From: Dasyornis broadbenti
Lineage: Eukaryota; Chordata; Aves; Passeriformes; Dasyornithidae
Direction: 5' to 3'
DNA length: 64,000 nucleotides
Assembly (NCBI GenBank): GCA_013397935.1
Contig: VZRN01005169.1
Span: 1,336,584 to 1,400,583 of the forward strand
The notes under the pieces were generated by a model, which worked only from the letters and a program-made list of their open reading frames with translations, was not told where the DNA came from and did no database searches. Shown piece by piece: positions 15,301 to 30,300 of the stretch (its first letter is position 1; the number at the start of each line of letters is the position of its first letter). The translations under genes and the position numbers were made by a program.

Positions 15301-18300
15301 TCTTGAGTGTATCCACATTCGCCTGCACATACACACACGAATTGGTCAGAATATTATGAATGACCATAAATCAGGAAATAAGCCTTTCAATAAAATAATA
15401 AAGGCTGAAAACTTCTTTGTTGAGCAATTTGGTTTTTTAAGCCTTTTGATTGTGTATGATATAGAAGCAATAAGGCCATTTTCCGCTTATTTCTAGACTG
15501 AATATTCGTATTTCTTGAAACTAATTTAATCAATGATTTTTTCCTATTGCAATAGGAAGTAATGATTAAAGGAGGAGGACTGAAGCATGTCCCTTGTGCA
15601 GAGGATGAGGACTTCATTCAGGCCTTGGATAAAATGATGCTGGAAAATCTTCAGGTATAAACAGTTATTTTCCTAATTTAATGTACAGTTAACTGTAGTT
15701 TTTCTTAAAGCAGATAAGTGATTCATGCTTAGCTTATCATACTAAAGGACATGAGTTGTTTTTTTGTCTTTTTGGCCTCTTTGCTGCAGTTGACATGTTT
15801 GGCTTTTAGTAAAATAGTTATTAATTGTGTTGTTTGCCCAGTGAATATATGACATGCAGACTTATATTTTACAGAATGAATAATAACTGCAGCAGATACT
15901 GTGCAATGCTTCTGACTTTATCCTAGGTTTTAATAGGCTTAAAATGGAGATGTGTTTAAATTTACATAACCTTTTAGTACCCTTTTTTTGAGCCACATCT
16001 GGTAAATATTTAAGTATTGAGTATAGCAAGCCCTGTGTAATAAATATATTAATAACATGTACCAAAAAAATCTTGAACTAAGAGTGAACATTCTACAATG
16101 TGTCATCAGGTCTCTAGATTTCTTTCTGAGAGAGATTGTTGTCCAAATTCCTTTATAATTTGCATTGTTCTCTCAGCTTTCTTTTTCACAAGCAAGGAAA
16201 ACCAAAGGATAATGTAATAAAACCTAATAAGTGTATTTATATATTACTTCGTTTTTCTGGAAGGTTAAACCTTTTCTCAGTCATAAAAATCTGATTGTTG
16301 CCAGCCTGACTGACCATGTCAATATCTGATCATTTATAGAATTCACTTTTCTTTTAACAGCAACGAAGTGGTGAATCTGTTAAAGTGCATCAGTTGGATG
16401 TTGCTATTCCTCTACATCTCAAAAGTCAGCTGAAGAAGGGCCCCCCTCTTGGAGGTGGGGAAGGAGAGTCAGAGTCTGGGGACACAATGCCATTTGTCAT
16501 GTTAACACGAAAAGGCAACAAACAGCAGGTAAGACTTCATGTAAGGTATAGACACTGCTTAAATAAAAAAAGGCCTTTCACTTCAAAAAAAGTAACACAA
16601 AATTTCTTTATTTCTTCTTTCATTTCTCAAAATTGGATGTAGACAACTTAATTTTGACTATAGAAAATAGCATATATAATTCCTTGAAATTCCTGGTTAT
16701 TAATAGAAATGATGTAGAAAAATTCTATAGTCAGATTATACCGTTACTAATTACATTTGGTGATTCTACCAGTAGGACAGGGGTATGTCTTGAATGTATT
16801 TTAGATACAGTTGTGGAAGGTAGAGATGTGGTTGGTGAACTGCCACTGAACATTAAAAGGAGTAGAAAAAAAAAGGACTATTCTAGAATCTTCAAGATTC
16901 TACAGGTTTTTCTGAAAATACTTTCAGCTTCAAATCAAGATATATGGTTATTGCTAAATTCCATCTCCTAAATAACTGCCACTTGGCTGAATTTATCCAA
17001 CTTGCAAAAAAAAAAAAAAAAAAAAAAAGTCATTATGTCTAGAGACATTTTTAGGGGACTATTCCAGAATGCACTGAGTGAATCTCATGGAAAAACTTAA
17101 ATGGAAATCAGGTTGATAAAAGAAACTCCTTTTTTCATGCAGCTAGGCTGTGTGTTAGTCTTGGCTCTTTTCTCCAGTGTATGTTTGACTTTTCCTAGCT
17201 CAGCAAATGCACAGTACACAAATCTGTACCTAACACATTCCACATGTATTTCTTGTCATGGTTTAGGTCTTTTAAAGAAACGTTTTAGTTTTGGTTGTAT
17301 AATTTGATGATGAAAATAAATGACACTGAATTTTTATGGAAAGTGAACCCAAGGAATTGTTTCATGCCATATATTTGAGTTTAGATATATGTCATTACTT
17401 GTTTTTTTTACATTTATTACCTGAATTGTGACAGTAGTGTAGCAGTTGATGTGTATAAACCTGAAGTAGGCTCGTTCTCTTCCTTCATACGAAACACACT
17501 TCAAAAATCCATGTAGGAAGTGGTTATTCTGTTTTCCTGGAACTTGAATATGGTATACAAAGTTCTACAAAAGCTTTGAGTGGGAGATTTTTAACTGTGG
17601 TCATTGGTTTGAGAAGGGGTTTAAGAGAACTCCATTTTTCAAAAAATGTTGTTTAGCTTGTTCAGGATAATCTACTAGGAGCATCTGTAGTTACAATGAA
17701 TTTTGGGATCTTCTTATTCCATGTAAAGGGGAAAAATATTGCAGACATGTGGCTTAAAAAGAAAGCAGAACTTGTTCAGGAGTTTTCCCTGCTCCTCCCC
17801 CAATATTTGGTTTTGGGAGTAGGCTCTTCCTGCCAAAACTCCTCTCGGTGTTTCTAGAAATGTAGAAAACAGTTGCTTTATAGACTACTTCACCTCTTGA
17901 GTTAGTGAAAGGCTTCTTTGTCCATGATTCTGTGTTCAGGAAAAAAATGTTTTAGTAGTCAGTTTTAATAGAAAAATAAGCAGGAAAGAAGAGGTGGAGT
18001 TGAAAAGAAAATAATTATTCCTTCTTACGGTGCTTTATTTTAAATCTGTGTGAGCAGAATGTGCAGAAAGTTTGAAGTGCTGGATGCATACTTCATTGTT
18101 ATGTTATAGCTGTAAACTTTCAGCTTTTAAAAACAGACAAAAGAAGTTTGCAGCAGCCTGGGTGGCTGTAAGTAACTTCATCTGCACAGTCACCAGAGTG
18201 ATAAATGACATCAGCCTAATTGCTTGCTCTGTTAGTAATGGTTTCAGTCTCTGTGTTCTTTGTCAGCAGTGCAGCTGAAACAAGAAATCTGTTAGAAAAA

Positions 18301-21300
18301 TGGATCGTGCTGTGCTTCCTTCCTGAGGGTCACATTTGCTAGTGGAGGTCCTGTTGCCAAATACTCTGCTCACATGTCAGTGTGCACCCAGACTTCAGTG
18401 CAGCATTGACAAGTAGTTTTTTTTGTTTTAAATACTGACTGATATTTACCAGCTGCATGTACCTGAATTAATATTACAGGCTGATAGTCACAAGGACACC
18501 ATATTTTATCCTCCAAACCTAAAAAACTAGTAACAGTAGAATCTAACATGGTTATTTGTAATTAGATGATGGCCTTGTGCTTTATCCATAAGCCGTGAGA
18601 GGGCAAAGGGAAATATTGTTGTCATCATAAGGGATCAGAGCTGAGCTGTATCTAATACCATTTGGTGTTTCTGAACCAAGAAGTTTTATGCCAGGTACGT
18701 GTTAACTAAAATGAGATATAGACAGTAAAAAGAAATTCGGTTAATACCTAAGACAAAAGATTTCCTTTCCTTTGAAAGATTTTTAACAAGGCTCCATAAA
18801 AGAATGATAATATCCATGGAATGGTAAAATCTCTCCTTGAATGTGAAATTCTGTATCTTGTTTATATCATCATACCTTTATCTCGTGGCATTTTTATAAA
18901 ATCTGTAGTCTAGTCTTCTGAATAATCATTTTTGATCCTCCTTCAGTTTACCATCTTTTAAGTGAAATCCTCTGTCCTGCCCCCATCTCACAGATTTGAT
19001 AAGACATTTTTGGTACACCTCTTCACTGTTTGCAAATCGGAAATGTTTCAGTTGCTCAGTAATCATATCCTGTAATAATTGTCATCCGTGACTTGATTTC
19101 AGGTGGCAGCTGATTGCCTTGAGATAGTGACTCAGTGATGTTTTGTTAAGCGCCAGGCTGTTGTTTTTCTGAGTCTGTTTCTTTCATTTATACCCTTCTG
19201 TAGTTCAGTTTTCTTTTTCTGCTTTAAGCATCCTGTCTGAAAACACCAATCCCATTAAGCTGATAAATCCACAGAACAGAGAAAATATGAAGGACATATT
19301 AAATGGATGAAGAGCTTAATGGTGAAGCTGAGGAATGATTTTTATCATTAAATGCTGCTAATGGATTAGTTATTTGTGTAGTCTACGTGAAGTTCATGTG
19401 ATGATATCTCGGAACACACACAGCTTGCTCAGCGATAAGTAACCAGAGCTTACTTTGCTCTTGGAAATTCAACTTCCATTTTTATTCTTCCCTGCACACC
19501 TTAATAACAAGCTCATATTTATATTCAATGTAATATCCTATTATCCTCCCTCCCATCCCCAAAAGATCTCACCTAAATACATTTTCTGGTTTGTAGGGTT
19601 TAAGGATTTACTGTACCCAGGTTTTCCTCAGGTCTTTTCAAGAGTCTGTCGTAGCTGTTTCAAACACACTTTATTTTCAAATGCTTCATCTGAGTACTCA
19701 GAGTCTTCTCACATTGATCACTCTGCTGCTAGTGGGGCATTACTGTCTGAGATAGCTTGAGATTGTTCAGTGATTATTGCATTAAATACTAACTGCAGGT
19801 GTGAGGATTTTTCTTTTACTCTAAACCTTCTCAACAGAGGTTTTGGTAATTTATCTCTCTGCAGCTTTTGACAGTGTAACAGAAAAGAACACTTAGAAAT
19901 TTACTTCTGTTTCTTTGGAAATAGTACTCCTATGACGAGCAAGCAGCAGGATTCAGAGTACTTAATGGAATATTGAGAGTGATTATCCTTAAATGCATTA
20001 CCCTTCTTAAGGCACAGAAATACTTATTTCTAATGGACATAGTGTTGAAGGAGGAAATGAGATTTTTTAAAATGTTTGCAAACTTTAGCATTAAGGGTTT
20101 TCTGAGAACTGTTGTTTCAGTTGTGGATAAGATTAAGAATTACTTCTCTGATCTGGAACAATTGTAGAAAAAAAAAAAATAGGTAGAGGTAGCAACTTGG
20201 ATTTTCTGAGTCTGGGGAAAAAGAAATCACCTTCCTTACACTTTCCTGAAAATATAAACTGGATTTCCAGAGAGAGAGTACTTCTGTAGGAGTGCTAAAC
20301 TTACCTGGAGTACCTTAAGGCAAACCAAATAATGGGTTGAATATGTGGTGAGCTTGTTTGTGTGTGGGGGAGGAGGAAAAAATCAATTTGACACCATGGT
20401 TGTCTCCAGAGTAATAAGAAGCACTGGGGAGCCAGAATTATTCTTAAGAAGGAAAGTACTAGCCAAGGAATGCCAGGGAATATCTGAAATGCTTGAAAAT
20501 GTTTTTCCTCTGTTATCACAAGGGATAGTAGTAGAAATTCTGCTCAAGAGGAGCTTCATCTCTTTGGAAGGAAGAGACCTGAAGAGCGAAATGCACCTTT
20601 CTGAGCCAGCTGTGGTGCTTTTATCTCAAGACCAGTGCAATTCTCTGTAGGCATATCAGCTGGTATGAAAATAAGAAATAAAGCATATGGCTGTGCCTTC
20701 CTAGGCAAAGTCAGTGAATTTTGTTCCCATGAATATTGTGTGTAGTAGGTTTTGGCCTCAGCCCTTTTTGTGTTCTCTGTGTCTTTAGCAGGTCTGGCAT
20801 TTTCTCACACTTCTTTATGTGAAAAAGAGCTTAAGAACAAACCAACAAACACCACACTTCACAATAGAAACTTCTGTAGAAAGTACCTCATTGCAATAAC
20901 CTAGAAGTAACCGTAGCATTTGTATTTTGAAATTTTTTGTATTAGCTGGGGTTTGTTCTCTGATGGACACTTTAAAAGCTTATTTTTATTTGCAGTTTAA
21001 GATCCTAAATGTGCCGATGTCTTCCCAACTTGCTGCAAACCATTGGAACCAACAGCAAGCGGAACAGGAGGAGAGAATGAGGATGAAAAAGCTCACTTTG
21101 GATATCAATGAACGGCAAGAACAAGAGGACTATCAGGGTAAGAAAATCTGCAGAAAGTATTATTTGTGATAATTGGCAGCTGAAGTTCTAAATATTAATT
21201 TGCAATACTTATAGGAAACCTATATTTTGGGTTTTAGTCATTCATTGTTTACTCCCTGGTCTTTATACTTGAAGAAATTTTTGTAGCTGTTCCATGAAAA

Positions 21301-24300
21301 GGAGTTTCCAAGTGGGTCTCAAATTTCAGCATTTCCATTTCTTTTGGAAAAGGGGAAGAACTGAGATTGTTCTTTTAAAATTATGGTAATACAAAATTAA
21401 TCTGATGTTTACTACAAGACAGTTGAGTTCGATATAAGATGAATTCTGTTCAATTTAAACTCTGCTTTTAAACTATTAATAGATGTTTTAGATATCAATA
21501 GTATTTAGACTCTTCATTAGTCTTGCTGAGACTTGCAAATACTGAGGTAACCTTCACCAGAGAAATACAAAATGTTACCTTAGCTTCATATTGTAAAGGT
21601 TCTAGGAGTCCTCAAATCTGGAACATAAGTATATATTAAGAAAATGGAGGTTTCATACAGATTACGTGATTAATTTGTTTTTTGAAGACATGCAAATCAG
21701 GCATTTTGGAACCTGGACAGATTGAAGCAACAGTTAATACAGCAAATCATACAGCCCCCAAACAGGTGCACTTGATGGTGTTTAGTTGTTGGATGGTTTA
21801 TTTTGGGTCGTGGTTTTTTTCAGAATCAACTTCCCTTGGTTTACTCAGGTAGTAAACAAAGCCAGCCCAATAAAATGGATGTGTTATGTTAGTGTTGCCA
21901 TTTAACATCTCAAAAATTTTTGCTCTGTTTTTTTTGTAAAGATGTTGTAGTTTGGTGCTAATCACTGTGTAAGTAGTTAATTAACAGGAAATCTCTTTTA
22001 AGGTATTTAGTGAAAGGTCATTGTTCATCAAGAAGTGGGAAATAATTAAATGAAAGCAGTTCTAATTTTACAACACTATGGAATCCAGTACTGCTTGCAG
22101 AACTTTGATAGTACCGGACTAAACTTACAATTGTAAAAAGAAGTATCTTCCAGAGTGAGTGTCTGCAGAGCTCTGAAATGGTAACACAGTATATTCTTAG
22201 TGTTTAACATAGTAATTAGCTTAAAAACTTCTTTTCTGTGTCACTGCTCTTAAAAAGCCCACTTGTGAAAAAGGAAGAGAAAGAGTAGACCCTAGAATTA
22301 GACATTTTAGTGCTTGTCTCAGAGTTTTTCCAGATTTTTCCTCATTGGATTCCTCTGATATTTCTCCTGGTCAAGGCATTTGGGTTTTATGCCCTTTTAT
22401 AAGACTTTGCTGATATCTTTAAAATGAACCTGTTTAATCTAGAATTTTATTGTGAGCATTTCTGCTTTTTCTCTAAAAAGGATCACATTGATTCATTTCT
22501 GTTGGACAGAATTGGACCACTGATACCAATTGATAGCTGGTAATAGGCATTTTTTAAAAATCATTTTCTCATAGATTTTTATTTAGTTGCTGTGTATAAA
22601 GCTTTAATACAGGAAGGAAATCAACACAAAATAAAAATGTTTTTCCATAATTGACGTCCCTTTTTAAAACAGCTGGTGATCCTAACCCTGGGTAATACAG
22701 AAAGTAAAACCAAACTAAAGAGGACCTTTTAATGGGGTTAAATTAAACAGGCCAAATTACATTCACCTTTGGAACTATTTTTAATTTAGATTTTCTGCAG
22801 CTGATTGTTACTTTTGAAGAGTCATTCTGTCTGTAACAAGTTGGTACCTACCCATTGAACAAAAGTGTTGGGTTTAAATTTCTGTTTCAAGCTTTGAAGT
22901 TACCAAGAGAAGAAGAATTCTCAGTTTCTGGAAGAATGCCTCAGGGCTGTCCCAACGTTTGTACATGTACTTGTTGGTCTTTTCATCTGCACAGGGTAGC
23001 TAATAGATGGAAATTCACCAATGTACTTCAAAGTAGTATCAGATAATGATTTAATGTTTCAGCAAACCTTGTTATATTACAAATATATTTTAATTTATTA
23101 GGAACTTGGGTGGCTCACTAGTTTAGACTGGTACTTTTCTGTGCAGATTAATTTTTTTCTTCACTAAAAAACCAAGGAGGTTTGGTGATGTGCCTTCAGC
23201 CTAGGAAACACACTGTGCTCCCCTGCCATCTCTGTCTTCTGTTACCTTCTCCAGTACTGAACTTCCCAGTCCCATATTTCCTTTCACCTGCCATGTGGGA
23301 AAGAGAAGAGGCAGATGTGCACGTATTTGTTCATTCTCTGCTTGCTGCTCACCCCTGGCTGGCAGTGTACCCTAATCTGGTTTCCTCATTGCCCCCAGAG
23401 ATCTGTCCTGGTACACGGGATTGTTGGGAAGGATGATGTTTACAAACGTGGACTGTCAGTTTGTTCAGTGGCTGCCTCTGCCAGGTGCTGAATGGGGAGT
23501 GTACAAAACATGAATACAGGGGCTATTGACTGTTGGCACAGATATTGTATATATTAAATCAGTCACAGTTTCCCAGTTTCTCAAAGACTGAGTGGCTAAC
23601 TTCACTGAAAGCGTCACCTGCATTTTGTAAATAGTGAGGGAACCGCCTTAGGGTCCTGGGTTTTTGCCCTGTGCAAGTCACTGAGAGCAGTAGAAGTGTA
23701 TGTGTAGCAGGTGACGGGCGTGTGTCTCCAATGAGATTACCAGAGATTAGAGAACCAGACAGAGCGGACTTTCAAACGTAATCTGTTTAACAGCTTATTC
23801 CACTTTTCCCCTTCCTTTATCCCATATGTCTGTTTGCTGAGTAATGCAGATCCTTGCTCAGGTGGAGTGTCAGGAATACTTTCCATTAGATGCATTAACA
23901 GATGGGCAGAGGTTACCTGGCAGTTCCTGTGATATATCTGTAACTATATTGACTACTTAATAACCATTAACTTAGCCTGGTAAAGAGACTTTTTTATCAT
24001 TAAAAAAAAGGAAATAAAATGTTAGAACTTAAGTTCTACCTAATGTCAAAATACAATACTATCCTAGCTTAAATTGCCCAGAAGTTGGCTATACAGGGCT
24101 AAACTAGGTAGTGTGGGCTGCTTTCTGCACCCGCCAAATTATTCCTACTGATGATAAAGTGAAAAACTCCATCCATGGGACAGCTGGTGCAATGTAGGTC
24201 AGCTGAGTCACCTTCTTCAGGTGTCTGTCTTCCCTGGAAAAGGATCCAATTATGCCAAGCTTAGACTTAAATACCTGACTGGCAATGCCTAATTTTAGAT

Positions 24301-27300
24301 CAGGTTTCTTGCTGAGTCTTTAATTGGCAGCAGCATTGTCCAGTTGTTACTATTCCAGGGAGGTTTAATATTGAGGCCCCCCATGCTTCTTTGAGTCTTT
24401 GCTCTTGATCATTGATGAAGAAAGTGGTGGCTGATGTGTTCAGAAAGAAAAGGTCACAGGCCCTTTCTTGACCACCTGTGATGAGAACCATTGCTGGCAG
24501 TTCCTTCAGCAGGAACATCTGGAAATGCAAGTTCATACTGTGGGGTAGCTTGCGTTTATCAAAGCTGTCGATGCAATTTAGTAACTTCTTGTAATTAACA
24601 TATGGAATAACTTGAGGAGTGTTAACTCTGTAGCAAAGTGTAAGTATAAATGGCAGTGAAATGTGCTTATGTAAACTCCAGTGTAAAATGATGCATAGAA
24701 AATGTATTTAACTTTCTTCTATTTAATTTTCTTTTACCTAAAATCCCAGAAATGTTGCAGTCTCTGGCACAGCGTCCAGCTCCAGCAAATACTAATCGTG
24801 AGAGGCGGCCTCGTTACCAGCATCCGAAGGGAGCACCTAATGCAGATCTAATCTTTAAAACCGGTGGGAGGTAGGACAATCTTCCTTTAAATGTGGTAGT
24901 TCTGGTTCCAGGCAAGTAATTACTTCATAATAGAAACAGATAATGATCTCTTTAGTGAGTGCTTGGGCAGTCATTTTCATTCTAAAGCATTCTCTTAAAA
25001 TGCAAAGCAGTGTTTTTTGCTTCTAACACAGTGTCTGTAGCTCCTTGACAGTTTGGAAGCCAAAAGGTTATTTTTCAGTTATGAACTAGGTGGTAGAAGC
25101 TGAGCCTCTTTTTGTAGGAGAAAAGATGCAAGTCTGCTTTCTCAGTGAGAGGGGGAGAGGATTTTTTTTTAATATCTGCAGAAATTCTCATTATGCTCTT
25201 TCTGTGTGGTGAATTTGTCAGCTATTCCTGTGTAATTTCACCTATAGTAAAGGTGGGGAAGGGGGAGGAGAACTTCAATTTATGGTATGCAAGAGCGTAC
25301 CAAAACCAGCATTAACATGAAAAGAATCATTCCCGATTGCTTAATAGCTGTTCTGAGGCTTTAGTATGTCTTTTCTCACTCAGAGTAAGCTGGCAAATAA
25401 ACCATTAAATTAGCCCTGCAGCACAAATTTGGATAGACAGAGTTCCGGGTGACATGCAGACTTGCTTTTGTGTTTCTCTTTTCTTTGCAAGTTCATTTTG
25501 AAAGCGGATTGATAGGAGCAGCAACTGGGAAGGGAGAGTTTACCTCCTAATGGGTCTGTCTTTGTATGCTGCAAATAAGTTAATGTAATGTACTATTCCT
25601 GTGTTCAAGTAGCATTTCCAATTTCTTTGTGGTACATATTTATGATCATTTTTTAATATCCTGATGATCACTTACTCCACTGAGACCTCATATAGACCCT
25701 GCTTGAACAAAAAAAAAAATTTTTTTCAAAGATTGCGGTTTAAAATAAATGTTTTAATAAAATGAACCAGATGTAACTCAATAAAATGAGCAGTGCTGTC
25801 CATCTAGCTTTTTCATATCACTGTGACCTAATGCTGTTTAGGAATACAAAGTGTTCAGTTACACCAAATTGCCACAATACTTGCAGGTGTTTCATAAATA
25901 GCAGCAGTCTTCTGTTCTTCCAGGCACAAGGAGCATGCTGCAGTTATTCTTTAAACACAGCAGCCAGACCACTAGATGTGATATCTGTAGATTTCTTTTA
26001 AATGCATTTCTTTAGAAAACCTTTTATATTCAGATGTTGTAGGGAAAATATAATTTAGGACTTCACTGTGAAGTAGGTCAGACGTTGTCCAGCAAACAGC
26101 TTGAGTACTGTTTGCTTGTTCAAGTGCCATGCACTTGCAATTCTGATGTAGTTTTGTGTGATGGAATTTACTCTTTGTTGCTTTTAATCCATAAGCTTTT
26201 TGGAACAGAGATCAGGAAGTTTGTTTGAGCACATGTATTTTATTTGTTGTGTACTGCAATGCTCTGCCTGGCAGTCATGCGTCGGTTGAGCCATCTCAGC
26301 CTGCAGTAAGGGAATAGTATTTTTCTTAACTCCATTTATTTATTGGAGACTGTGGGTCCGCCAATGGCTTCCCACTGGCACAGATTGTCTATTGCCTGTG
26401 TTTTTTAGAGCCTCTGATTTATAGGATGTGTTGAAAACTCTCTTGTGAACTTCGAAGGGTGCACTGCAGTCTCTGCCCAGACCCCCCTCATGCTTTGTTA
26501 AGAGGTTACCCTGTGGATTCTGAGGACACTGGAGTATCTTGCTGAGAGCAGATAGGAACTGAGCTGCTAAATTTAATATCTGTTTAGAGAGGGTTTCACA
26601 TTCCCCCTTGGCAGAACCAACATATGTAACACAGATATTATCACTTCCATAAGCACACTCTGCTGTGTTGCTGCTTCTTTGTGCGTCAACATGACTGATA
26701 CGTTATTTTCTTGCAACATACCTCAGACTTACTGGAAATAATAGTTTGCTGCTTTCTCTAAGGTATACAACTTTTTATTTTGAATTTCTTGATGTAGTCA
26801 GAGCAAATAAGTCTGCTGGCTGATTCCACTGGAATGCACAGTGTGACAGGTTCTGATGGTTGAGGTAGGGATGAAGACTTTCTTACATTTCAATTAGTGT
26901 TAAGAATAGAGAAAATGATTTGTTGGTTTTGCCTTGCTTTTGTGTTGCTAAACATGTTCTAGGCACTGTGTTTCAAACACCTTTTAGGAAGTTAAATCCA
27001 AGTCTACCTATTCTAACAGTTCATTTCAGAAATTAATGAAAGCAGCATTGGGTTCTTCCATAAGTTTTTGGCCTTGAACAACTGGATCTCACTAAGCAAT
27101 TAGCCCTATGTATGTTTTTTAAAAAAGAGAAATCTTTTGCAGTTTTTTACTTTACTTCTTCTCTATTAATGTCCTTGTTCTGTACTAAAGTAAATGCAAT
27201 GAGATTTACAAGCTTTGCCAAATTTTTTATTATTTAGTATGTGCAAAATGCTGGATCAAAAATTGGAGTTTATTCCTGTGCGTTTGGAATTGCCTGCTTG

Positions 27301-30300
27301 TATTGCCTGAGGTTTTGAGACCTGCTAATCCTGTAAGGAGGAGATTCTTTCTGGGACTGGTACATTTAAGGCTGACTGGCCTTAAAGATAATTTACTGTG
27401 ACTCCATTAAAAGTAGGGTTCTTTGATTAACTTCAGCAGAACTGAGAAGAAAACAGTTTTCTCTCTTGCCTCCAGTTCTGTAGCATTTGTGTGTTAAGAG
27501 AGGCCTTTGGCTCTCAGGCTATTAAACTGCTACCTTCAGGAAACATAAAATTTACTAAAGTAATTTTTTTTTTGGTGATGGGATTATCATAAAAACAGAC
27601 TTTTACAGTTATTACCAGCTTCTTAAAAAGTGAAATGGTTTTCCTTTGTTTAGGAGGATTGAGATCCACTAAATGTCTTGGTTTTAAAAGTGAAATGAAA
27701 ATAACCACATTATATAAAATCTATTTTAAAATATTGATTACCAAGAAAGTCAAATTTCTCCCTGTAATTATTTCTTCTGTTGAGAAGCGAGGCCTTATCA
27801 TGGATTTTATCTTGTTAAACCTCTCCTTATTAAAAGCAGTAACCTCAAAATTCATTGCTGTTTTGGAAGTGTAGTAAGGAGGGGCCTGCCTGTGTCCAAA
27901 GTTCCCCTGGGAATGCAGGTATAGGCTGGCAAACCAAATAATATTCAAGTAAAATGGTGATTTTAGGTCTCCTGTTTACATCTGACTCTTATTTCTCTTT
28001 AACCCATTTAATAAAGAAAAATGAAGCATAACAGTAATAACAGGATGCTGGGATTTTATTAGCTAAATGCTCTCATCATAAAGAGTATTGCATTAAAGCG
28101 GAAAAATCAGAGTTTGGATAATAAGGAGAAATGTGAATTTAACATGATTTCCGGTTTCAGCTACTGGACCCATGCAATTCATGAAGTTGATGCATTGACA
28201 ATATTGTTTTATGAAGCTTTGAATTCACTTCTTACTGAGATGAGCCTTTGAAACACAGCTAAGAAATTCCAACCCCCCTTTTCAGCTGTGTGATGGTAGG
28301 AAAGCAAAGGGAGGAATATGGGAGGGAGGCTCCAAATCCTGCAGCTGCTTCTGGTGGACTGCACTGGAGCTGAACAAAAAAGAATAAGAAAAGCCTTAGA
28401 TGTTTGCCTTGGCAGGATGGTGCTTGTTGAGCTCTGCAAGCTAGGTGAGTCTAATCCAAACAGCAAAGTTGGAGAGAAAAGCTGATCACAGTTTAGTTTA
28501 GAGGAAATGGAAGGCATGATCATATTTATTAGCCATGTCAATTAGAAAGACTCCTGTGTTTGAAAAACGTCTTTTAATATGAATAATAAAAATTACTTAC
28601 CAAAAACCCCTGCAGCTCCATGGCCTTCTGGAAACCAGCTACCAATTACCAGAAAACCTTCCTGCTTTGATTTCACTTTGTCAGAGCATTTTATTTTTGA
28701 TGAATAGATGAGAATATAAAACAACTTGCAGAAGTTAAGATTCTCTTACTTAAGTGAGTCCAGCTTTTACGGTTTATTTGAATTTCTCATGTTTACAGTA
28801 TGGAAGGTGATAAGTCAGATTTGATAGGTTTTTAATGGGCACCTTGGTGTTTTCTGTTTCATGTTCCTAATTTTGGAACTAGGGGAGAGAACAAAGAGCA
28901 TCGAAGCTGCGATTGGTTGAGAAAAGCAAAGCAGGGAGTGAGTTGGGAGAGGTGGTGTTCAGAGCTGGAAGTTCGTGAGACTTATGAAGAAATGTAGCAC
29001 TACAGAAATGCAGTGCTGTGGATTGGAGGACACAAGAAGATTAGGGAGAAGTATGAAATCCAGCTTCAGAGGTCTCACATGTTAAGAAATAAAGTGATTT
29101 TTGTGATCTTGTGATGTCAGCAACATGCAGGAAAGAGTTGATTATTGATATTCTCCTGGGAACTTCTCAGTTTAAGCTGTAATGTTGTCTTGCTGACTGA
29201 GCTCTCCCAGTTTCACAAGTGCCATGGATCTGTGATTATTCCATAGCCTATGGTGTGAGGTTTCTGTGTTGTCATGGCTTCCAATTTTCTACTTCAGCTA
29301 TGGTTTGGTTGCAGAGGCTCTGTGTATTTCCCTGTCATAGGTAGGCAGTGTTAATGTTCAGCAGTGGCGTGAGAAGCTGACTATGAATGTTACACAAATT
29401 AATAACTGTGTCAGTTGCAGGAAAGGGGGTGTGAGAGGAGACTGCAAAGAATTGATTCATTTTACACATAGAGCTCAGGATGGTTTCAATTACATCTGTG
29501 TACTGAGTTTGACCCTGCTAAATACAGGTTTGGATCAAGTTTACTAGGTTGGACACAAGTGTGAAATGCCTGGTTTGGGAAAAACTACTATTTTTGGCAG
29601 CAGCACCTTGCTGTAATCCACTGAAACAGGGATCTGCCACCAGTGTGTCCTGGCAGCTGCTGGTTTGGGTGAGAGTCATTTTGACCAAGTTAGAGACATG
29701 CAGCCAGTCCCAGCCTTTTTCCTTACCTCCCCAGTCAGCAGTAGAATTATTTTTAAGGGAAGATGGAAAGGTAAAAGCATGATCCTGCAGTTCAGTGATG
29801 TCTTTTCTCAGTTATAACATTCTGCAAGTGAGATGTCAGTCTACTAAATCAATCAAAATTTAAGTTCCTTTCTGTTGAAAGCACATAGCCAGTGTTCCTG
29901 ATATCAAGTGTGCCACAAAGAATTAGACTATTACGTGATGGAACACAAAAAGGTGGTGAAAACCAAATAATAGAAGCAGTGCTGCAGTGAGTTCTAATGA
30001 TGCATCAGCTTGGGACTTCCTGGCAATAATACACAGTGTATTTAAAACACAGAAATACTGGATATCAAAACAAAGCAACACATACAAAATTAGTGTGAAA
30101 GTTCATCTGGTACAAGAGATGCTGAAGTTACCATGTCCAGTTAACATTTTTCTCACAAGATGTTCAGTAAAAAACAGGTTTAGATGAAATGACTGTTCCA
30201 ACAAACACTGGAGGTTTATGGACTGATGTAAAGAAACATGAACTTTTGCGTTTATACGGTAAAAAACCTGGGTATGTAGCCCTGGAGCTTTCTTGGAATT

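Noticed and set aside
16633..16971. 112-codon open frame in a UPF2 intron
   Set aside because: AT-rich chance frame with no family resemblance, lying after a good splice donor of the preceding exon.
24871..24873. TAG as the main UPF2 stop
   Set aside because: It lies just inside an AG|GTAGGA donor, and a good acceptor at 30957 restores the conserved Arg-Arg-Arg end in the right phase. Kept only as a possible alternative end.
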